From assembly GCA_028565635.1 (NCBI GenBank), contig JAOXYB010046314.1, forward strand, positions 1 through 10,159: a DNA stretch of 10,159 nt, given 5' to 3'. The translations under genes were made by a program, and so were the position numbers. Shown here piece after piece: positions 6,901-10,159 of this stretch (the stretch's first letter is position 1; every line of letters begins with the position of its first letter). The stretch comes from Phoronis ovalis (taxonomy: Eukaryota; Phoronida; Phoronidae). The notes beneath the pieces are model-generated. The model searched no databases. It saw only the letters and a program-made list of their open reading frames with translations, and was not told the origin of the DNA.

Positions 6901-8433
6901 TTTTTCCAAAGGATTCATTAGCTGTTTTTTGTAATTGGATAGCTAATGTTAAACAGTAAAATTTATTGTTTAAACTATGCTACTAATTGTTTAATCAGAT
7001 TTTTTTTTAAATCAAATGTGTTCTAGCATGTGTTTAACAATATGTACTTTCTATTTTTAGCAAAATGTCATTTGGACATATCAATGAATTTGGACAGTTT
7101 TTGTCCGAGGTTGACCCTGGTCCAGATATGGATAAAAAGAAAGGTATTAGTGATTTTATATTAACTCTTTGTATTTGATTAAGGTTTCAGGTAATACTGT
7201 ATGACATGAAATTTCAAACATGGTGAAATATGAGCATTTCTAATTTAGTGTATATTAAAAAATATTCTTTGCAAGTTTAACAAAAGTTTCAAAAATGTGA
7301 AATAGTCCTAAGAAGTTTAGACCAATTATCACAAATTAAGAAATATATGATGCTTTCATCAGATGCTAGCAATTCTTTCTTAAAGTTATGTGCCAAATAT
7401 AGAAAATGCAGATTTAAAAATATTAAGTAATGTCTCTAGAATTAAGGGCTAAAATATATTGCACAAAATGTACAAAATATACTGCAATCATGATAATTTC
7501 TGAGAACTAATGTTTGTTATTACAGAGTTTGTCGTTTGTTGCAAAAAAATTAAATCCATACCCAAAAATTGGGTAAAATATACATCCCATCCAAGTTTAA
7601 GTTTTAAAAATATTGGATTTAGTCAGGTCATAAAAAATCTCTCAAAACTCCTATCGAACTCCAAATTTGCAATTATAAGCTGTATTCTGTTGCATATTGA
7701 ATACTACCTCAAAACTAAATAAAAATAGTTGGATTACAGATGATTTGCTTTATTTATGAAATAAAAAAATCATTTTGACTAGGTAAAGAATATTGAAGTT
7801 GAGTCACTTTGAACAGAACACCATAAAACATGCAAATTCCAACAAAATTGTTATCCGCTCTGCATAGTCATTTTTGAATGAATTAAATTTCAGTAGGTGA
7901 AATGGTATAAAAACAGCATGCTCTCTTTTTGTGTCATACTGTATAGTATAGTATAGTATAGTATAGTATAGTATGCTTAAATTATGCATGAGCTGACGTG
8001 CAATATTTTTTTTCAACATTATGTGAACAGCAAGGAACAAAAATAAGTGAAATGCCTAATTTCAAAAGTTTTCATTATTCTGCAGTTATTAGTGGGAAAC
8101 TAATTGATTAGCTTTCTCGAATCAGATTATTTTTTAATTGTACCGGTACTGTATGGATATACAAGGATGGAAAATGTGCACACTGGAATTAAAACTACGC
8201 TTCATGCAACCTTAAGCATATTTGCTGTGTTTCTCTAGTTGCTTAGTAATAGTTGTTTCAGTTAATATAACATATTTTTAGGTTCAAGATTTTTCAAAAA
8301 GAAAAAAGAGAAACATAGAGCCCAGGAAGACATGGCATGGCAAATAGCACAAATGGTTGTTAAGGATGTAACAAATATGACCAAAAAAAACTGTGCCTTA
8401 ATGTCGGGTCAAAACAACGTGCCGCAATCATGA
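173..8433 (+). CDS. AKAP10: AKAP10 (D-AKAP2) homologue, spliced gene, 5' end outside window
   Basis: Ten spliced exons encode 630 complete residues ending in TGA at 8431-8433. AKAP10 anchors cAMP-dependent protein kinase through a C-terminal helix and carries two RGS domains that, in vertebrates, bind Rab4 and Rab11 on endosomes. Window-local residues (His at nt 175 = 1): RGS-A first half ~30-66; Ser/Asn-rich insert ~67-245; RGS-A second half ~246-334; RGS-B ~338-470; Ser-rich linker ~485-545; KMSFG motif 554-558; PKA-binding helix ~594-613. Diagnostic matches to the remembered vertebrate protein are IKFWLDAESF (vertebrate VKFWLEAESF), CKEDGQVDP, YFSLQA, ESNICQEGGPLPDCF, LYYKYL and AWQIAQMVV. 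All junctions are GT-AG and phase-compatible, so no exon appears to be missing internally. The initiator codon and about 100 N-terminal residues should lie upstream. Identification is firm; exact exon ends rest on splice consensus plus homology, not on transcripts. Confidence 0.95.
926..1522 (+). other. Intron 1 (phase 1)
   Basis: The intron runs from donor GTAAGT at 926 to an acceptor after TATGTTTTACAG (AG at 1521-1522). The sequence is A+T-rich. I see no repeat, RNA gene or convincing alternative exon in it. Confidence 0.9.
1523..1621 (+). CDS. AKAP10: AKAP10 window exon 2: RGS-A resumes after the insert
   Basis: The exon begins two bases into a codon (Ser shared with exon 1) and ends after one base of the next (donor AATAC|GTAAGT). 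It encodes IERDAVSIYSKYIALDC, then PIGISDDLRNCTI, matching the vertebrate SIEQDAVNTFTKYIS and ITEAMRNDI segments. These are RGS-A helices that lie after the long insert. The phase 1 to phase 1 structure means the exon is symmetrical (99 nt), so skipping it would keep frame but remove part of RGS-A. Confidence 0.93.
1725..2015. repeat. Degenerate ~105-110 bp tandem array, left part
   Basis: Three successive units start with TAAACAA(A/G)ACTA at 1725, 1834 and 1938, giving spacings of 109 and 104. Each unit contains in order GTAG(C/T)(A/C)CTC, TAGAAACA(A/G)AT(C/T)TGAAG, ATAGTCA and, in the first two, TATAAATG(A/G)AAGA(A/G)TGG. The third unit breaks off after AGTCAGAGATGCTATAG. Copies differ by scattered substitutions and small indels, so the array is old. 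No coding capacity is evident. Confidence 0.85.
2056..2228 (+). repeat. Left terminal inverted repeat of the intron 2 element
   Basis: This arm pairs with 2713-2879 read on the opposite strand. The outermost GAGAAAAATTAT and the 20-base block CCATTCTAAATTTGTGAATT are exact matches between the arms; the rest is imperfect. Confidence 0.8.
2498..2596. repeat. 30-bp tandem repeat, about 3.3 copies
   Basis: The units at 2521-2550 and 2551-2580 (AGAACGTTTATAAATAAAGA plus AACATTGTTT) are identical. A copy at 2491-2520 differs in its first part (TTTACAAATAAAGA), and a partial copy follows from 2581. The perfect identity of adjacent units in otherwise diverged DNA indicates recent expansion. It lies inside the inverted-repeat element. 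Confidence 0.95.
2713..2879 (-). repeat. Right terminal inverted repeat of the intron 2 element
   Basis: This arm is the reverse-complement partner of 2056-2228. It ends in ATAATTTTTCTC at 2868-2879. It differs from the left arm most in its middle third. Confidence 0.8.
2914..3008. repeat. Tandem array, right part
   Basis: Two short units carry ATAAATGAAAGAG(C/T)GGCAGC at ~2919 and ~2969, separated by a TAGTCAGAGATGCTGC block and followed by TTCCATGCACA(A)TAAA. These blocks match the array at 1725-2015. The units here are about 49 bp because the ACTACAAGTAG/TAGAAACAAATC half is missing. Confidence 0.78.
3111..3195 (+). CDS. AKAP10: AKAP10 window exon 3: RGS-A
   Basis: Acceptor ATATTTACAG precedes and donor AATGA|GTAAGT follows. 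The exon completes a His codon and encodes KICKEDGQVDPRCFVICQEF, then VFDIMKNE. The vertebrate equivalent is RICGEDGQVDPNCFVLAQSI, then VFSAMEQE, so this is the most conserved part of RGS-A. It ends after two bases of an Asp codon (phase 2). Confidence 0.95.
3196..3506 (+). other. Intron 3 (phase 2)
   Basis: The intron runs from donor GTAAGT to acceptor TTGTATTACAG. Open frames crossing it on both strands (3255-3557 and 3374-3568) run into the next exon out of frame and have no recognisable content. I see no other feature. Confidence 0.9.
3507..3630 (+). CDS. AKAP10: AKAP10 window exon 4: end of RGS-A, start of RGS-B
   Basis: The exon completes an Asp codon, then encodes YFPGFLGSAYHRKYQIDVLT, then SGNVCLADIMYNDTAMFYFM and E. 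KYQIDVLTSG matches vertebrate KYQIEVLTSG, closing RGS-A. LADIMYNDTAMFYFM matches LADILFCESALFYFS, the first helix of RGS-B. It ends in phase 0 at CATGGAA|GTAAGT. Confidence 0.95.
3631..4188 (+). other. Intron 4 (phase 0)
   Basis: The intron runs from donor GTAAGT to acceptor GTTTATAG, with a possible branch region GTTAAC 15 bases upstream. A short two-copy repeat (TGAAAGTGTGTT at 3671 and 3691, 20 bp apart) is the only structure seen. A reverse-strand open frame at 3851-4096 has no recognisable domain and is taken as chance. Confidence 0.9.
4189..4325 (+). CDS. AKAP10: AKAP10 window exon 5: RGS-B core
   Basis: The exon encodes FMEQEGAMDLIQFWLAVDIF, then QQHLIDMQGSYDGMEAQTDA, then MVIYD and two bases of Lys. 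The vertebrate counterparts are YMEKEDAVNILQFWLAADNF and GQYDGQEAQNDAMILYDK. The FWLAVD motif is the typical RGS fold helix. It ends in phase 2 at GACAA|GTAAGG. Confidence 0.96.
4326..4738 (+). other. Intron 5 (phase 2)
   Basis: The intron runs from donor GTAAGG to acceptor TTATCTTTGTAG. I see no repeat, RNA gene or alternative exon. Confidence 0.9.
4739..4883 (+). CDS. AKAP10: AKAP10 window exon 6: RGS-B
   Basis: The exon completes Lys, then encodes YFSLQASSPLGFEDSARFEV, then ESNICQEGGPLPDCFLTPKK, then IVLSTIDQ. The vertebrate protein reads YFSLQATHPLGFDDVVRLEI and ESNICREGGPLPNCF, making this the best conserved exon in the window. Donor is CAG|GTATAC, phase 0. Confidence 0.97.
4884..5504 (+). 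other. Intron 6 (phase 0)
   Basis: The intron runs from donor GTATAC to acceptor GATAATCTTTTAG. An 18-base stretch at 5373-5390 (TTTCAAACATGGTGAAAT) recurs exactly in intron 9 at 7212-7229. Nothing else is evident. Confidence 0.9.
5505..5616 (+). CDS. AKAP10: AKAP10 window exon 7: end of RGS-B
   Basis: The exon encodes VYFQQFIQSDLYYKYLSEMI, then ITVQNAQDTLRPGKKRA and one base of Gly. The vertebrate equivalent is VFLPGFLSSNLYYKYLNDLI, the last helix of RGS-B. The basic GKKRA tail begins the inter-domain linker. Donor GCAG|GTATTG, phase 1. Confidence 0.95.
5617..6064 (+). other. Intron 7 (phase 1)
   Basis: The intron runs from donor GTATTG to acceptor CTTTAACAG. The stretch 5640-5780 is less A+T-rich than its surroundings and may be a fragment of an old dispersed repeat, but I could not match it to anything. 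No other feature is seen. Confidence 0.88.
6065..6269 (+). CDS. AKAP10: AKAP10 window exon 8: Ser/acidic linker
   Basis: The exon completes Gly, then encodes SEDSDSRSLGSQSTGSENVP, a serine/acidic linker. It continues through NTLLASDSASNPQVRKVMDK, LEDLCINSLDMNPETPLW and TRDQA. The linker is poorly conserved. Its last part (LDMNPETPLWTRDQAGKMSFG) aligns with vertebrate LDPESLYQRTYAGKMTFG. SEDSDS-type sites would suit acidophilic kinases such as CK2 (inference). The donor AGCAGG|GTAGAT is the weakest in the gene; it ends phase 2, two bases into the conserved Gly. Confidence 0.9.
6424..6617. mobile_element. Inverted-repeat (MITE-like) element in intron 8
   Basis: Sequence at 6424-6462 (GTGGGAAAAACTAAACTTAC then ACAAGTATGAAATGATAACA) matches the reverse complement of ~6577-6617 (TGGGAAAAACCAAGCTTATA then TAAGTTTGAAATGATAACAG). 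The arms are about 40 bases with a ~115-base interior and no coding frame. A third related arm lies at 6783-6830. This looks like the remains of a short foldback or MITE-type element. No target-site duplication was recognised. Confidence 0.65.
6783..6850. repeat. Further copy of the intron 8 repeat arm
   Basis: TTTGTTATCAATTTAGTTTT followed by TCCAACTTGATGCAAAATTA and GTTGTAT parallels 6573-6640 (CTGTTATCATTT...GTTTTTCCCAGTTATGCAAATTTAGTTGTAT). Compared with 6424-6490 reversed, it shares GGAAAAACTAAA and GATAACAAAA.ATAAACTT but lacks about 18 intervening bases. Confidence 0.6.
7061..7143 (+). CDS. AKAP10: AKAP10 window exon 9: KMSFG motif region
   Basis: The exon completes Gly and encodes KMSFGHINEFGQFLSEVDPG, then PDMDKKK and one base of Gly. 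The vertebrate protein reads GKMTFGRVSDLGQFIRESEP and EPDVRKSKG. This conserved block sits between RGS-B and the kinase-anchoring helix. Donor AAAG|GTATTA, phase 1. Confidence 0.95.
7144..8281 (+). other. Intron 9 (phase 1)
   Basis: The intron runs from donor GTATTA to acceptor CATATTTTTAG. It contains the second copy of an 18-base sequence shared with intron 6 (7212-7229) and a TATAG microsatellite at 7941-7974. Open frames at 7510-7722 (+) and 7804-8040 (-) have no recognisable protein content. Confidence 0.9.
7941..7974. repeat. (GTATA)n pentanucleotide microsatellite
   Basis: Nearly seven uninterrupted copies of GTATA run from 7941. The perfect tract suggests a length-polymorphic locus. 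Confidence 0.97.
8282..8433 (+). CDS. AKAP10: AKAP10 window exon 10: PKA-anchoring helix and C-terminus
   Basis: The exon completes Gly and encodes SRFFKKKKEKHRAQEDMAWQ, then IAQMVVKDVTNMTKKNCALM, then SGQNNVPQS and TGA at 8431. The segment AQEDMAWQIAQMVVKDV aligns with vertebrate AQEELAWKIAKMIVSDI, the amphipathic helix that docks in the dimer groove of PKA RI and RII regulatory subunits. Its hydrophobic positions (Met598, Ile602, Met605/Val606, Val610) are kept with conservative changes. A basic FFKKKK patch precedes it. The remembered vertebrate C-terminus ends STKL, a PDZ ligand, whereas this one ends VPQS. An eight-A run at 8383-8390 lies just where similarity stops. Confidence 0.95.
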
Positions 8434-9350
8434 CAAGGTTTGTACCTCATCCCTCATTATACCAAATTACTGCAAAAAAATTGTATAGCAGGCACATTCC
8501 AGGTATGTGTATGTTAATTATGTTCTTGACCTCAAGAACCAGTGTCTGTTGATCATCTAAGGGAAACAATTTTTAACCAACTAGTCACATATTAAGCACT
8601 TTGGATACACTATAACAATTAACTATAAAAAGATGATTTAGCAAACTCATCCCAGATTTGTGTGTTAAATTATAACCTTAAGCTGGTATCCTTTATTCGC
8701 TGCTGTATTTAATTCTGACTTTTGCAATTACCATATTTTGTAATAAGGTTAATTTGTCTAATATTTATGTTAGTCTTGAGTACAACATGTCATTTCTAGG
8801 AGGAAATGCAAATAGGAGGCTTTGTGCAAACCTGTGAATAGAAGGGGCGGCATTATATGCAGCGCACCAACTGTTTTGCATAAAATGGCGAACATCTTAA
8901 ACCGTTATTACTTCTACAAAAACTTGAAATGATACTTATATTTAAAACTAATGTGCAGTAAATGCATGATAGATGCTTGCAATAGAGTGAATTCATTATC
9001 ACATGTATTTAAAAAAGTTTATCATCATGAACTAGTGTGAAAAGCCCAATAATTAGGGTTGTTCAGTAATCCTCCAGGAAACCAGACAGATTAGAAGTAA
9101 TCACAAGAAGCCTTGAGTATGAAATATTTTCTGCTTCACATCTTCTGGGTTTTTTTTGTTTCTTGTTATAAATCACTTAGTTATGGTAATAACTTTGATA
9201 CTAGATACACATGGATGAGGTTTGGACTAATTTCCCGATTAATAGCTTATCGTAACTTTAACAATATTTGCATCTTCTGATCTCTATTTTTTGCAATTGT
9301 GTCGTAACTTCTAGATAAATCTGTTGTAGACCAATTTGATGTATCATTGG

Positions 9351-9392
9351 CAAGTTTCCCGGTTAATTATTTCCAAGTTTCTCGGTTAATTG
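9351..9392. repeat. 23-bp imperfect tandem duplication
   Basis: CAAGTTTCCCGGTTAATTA at 9351 is repeated as CAAGTTTCTCGGTTAATTG at 9374. A weaker relative (TAATTTCCCGATTAATAG) occurs at 9228. Confidence 0.75.
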
Positions 9393-9451
9393 ATCTATTA
9401 AACTTTAAGATTAGACTTCTTAAACTGTTTCTTGTAATTTGATAATGAATG

Positions 9452-9560
9452 TGGTAAGGTGTTGTAATGCTAAAGTTCATTGATAAGTGAATGTATGATT
9501 TATATAAGTATCTGGTAAGTTGTTGAAATATCAAAGTTCGTCAATGAGTGAATGCACTGA
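9452..9560. repeat. 61-bp-period duplication, two diverged copies
   Basis: The stretch TGGTAAGGTGTTGTAATGCT from 9452 is echoed by TGGTAAGTTGTTGAAATATC from 9513. Both continue with AAAGTTC, then AGTGAATG, at equal spacing. The intervening ~14 bases differ. Confidence 0.7.
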
Positions 9561-9843
9561 AACTCTAGAACCCTGCAAGTGCAAAAGATTGTCAATCTAT
9601 GCTATAACATAACCAACAAAGGAAGTATAGTATAATTACATATAAAACTGAATTACAATTATTAGTCATTTCAATAGTTTACATCTACAACATAAAATGC
9701 TTAAAAATTGACACTATTTTAAAGCTAGAAAATGTTATAATGTATGGGTTTAACCTGTAGCATTGTTTTCTTTGCTACTTGCCCCACCTATGAGTTATAA
9801 ACCATTTATAATCATTTATATCTTTCCTGATAACTTTTGAAGC

Positions 9844-9849
9844 AATAAA
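9844..9849 (+). promoter_or_regulatory. Candidate polyadenylation signal AATAAA
   Basis: This is the first canonical AATAAA downstream of the stop codon on the gene's strand. There is no strongly GU-rich element directly after it, so usage is unproven. A second AATAAA lies at 10149-10154. Confidence 0.4.
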
Positions 9850-10148
9850 CTGGCCTGCTGAAATAATGCTCTGACACAATGTCTCAAGCATATGCCAATA
9901 AGCTGATACACAATTCTTCTGAAAGTTTGACTGTAGTATTTATTTAATTAAATATCCTAGTTTATGCAGTTTAAGAGTTTAATGAAAAAAGAAATTAGAA
10001 CATATCTGTCAAGTTGGAAGAATTTTTAGTAGGGAGAAATAACTTTCTAGATCTCGGGGGTGGAGCAATAGCTGCCGTACAAAATCAAAATCAAAAGTTA
10101 AGAATTGCTAAAGATCGGAGAATTGCTTTCAAAGAGTTACTATTTATA

Positions 10149-10154
10149 AATAAA
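10149..10154 (+). promoter_or_regulatory. Second candidate polyadenylation signal AATAAA
   Basis: This hexamer lies five bases from the window end, so its downstream element and cleavage site cannot be judged. Confidence 0.25.
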
Positions 10155-10159
10155 GTCCA

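Larger units (their letters stand above)
6270..7060 (+). other. Intron 8 (phase 2), with repeats
   Basis: The intron runs from weak donor GTAGAT to acceptor CTATTTTTAG. It holds a small inverted/direct repeat family at 6424-6850, listed separately. If retained, an in-frame TAG at 6271-6273 would end translation directly after the exon. Confidence 0.88.
8434..10159 (+). other. 3' UTR and downstream flank
   Basis: No recognisable coding exon follows the stop codon. The stretch is A+T-rich with short low-copy duplications (9351-9392 and 9452-9560). The first canonical AATAAA is at 9844, which would give a ~1.4 kb 3' UTR; where the transcript actually ends cannot be seen. 8800-8890 is slightly richer in G+C and may be a relic repeat. 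Confidence 0.7.

Noticed and set aside
8426-8447. CAAG|GTTTGT just after the stop codon as a further splice donor
   Set aside because: The in-frame TGA precedes it and no downstream coding exon was recognisable; splicing here would only affect the 3' UTR.

Overview
The window is animal (metazoan) nuclear DNA, roughly two-thirds A+T. It holds most of one intron-rich gene on the + strand, the A-kinase anchoring protein 10 gene (AKAP10, also D-AKAP2). I recognised it by comparing conceptual exon translations with the vertebrate protein as I remember it; no database was searched. The protein is clearly homologous but too diverged to be vertebrate. Together with the A+T-rich introns and short motifs such as TACCGGTA and ACATGTA, this points loosely to a marine invertebrate. 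The phylum cannot be fixed from the sequence.

Layout: 1-172 is the end of an upstream intron. Ten coding exons follow (173-925, 1523-1621, 3111-3195, 3507-3630, 4189-4325, 4739-4883, 5505-5616, 6065-6269, 7061-7143, 8282-8433). Every junction has GT/AG borders and compatible phases, and the exons join into 630 complete codons plus a stop. The 5' end of the gene (N-terminus and promoter) lies left of the window. 8434-10159 is 3' UTR and flanking DNA, with the first canonical AATAAA at 9844.

The protein has a first RGS domain split by a long Ser/Asn-rich insert, a complete second RGS domain, an acidic/serine linker, and a C-terminal amphipathic helix that binds PKA regulatory subunits. In vertebrates the RGS domains bind Rab4/Rab11 and the helix tethers PKA to endosomal or other membranes. 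The same role is inferred here.

Non-coding content: intron 2 (1622-3110) is the richest. It carries a degenerate ~105-110 bp tandem array interrupted by an ~0.8 kb element with ~170 bp terminal inverted repeats, and that element itself contains a 30-bp tandem repeat. Intron 8 carries a second, smaller family of inverted and direct repeats. Intron 9 has a TATAG microsatellite. I found no CRISPR array, prokaryotic gene, tRNA or rRNA, and no evidence of an undescribed multi-gene system.
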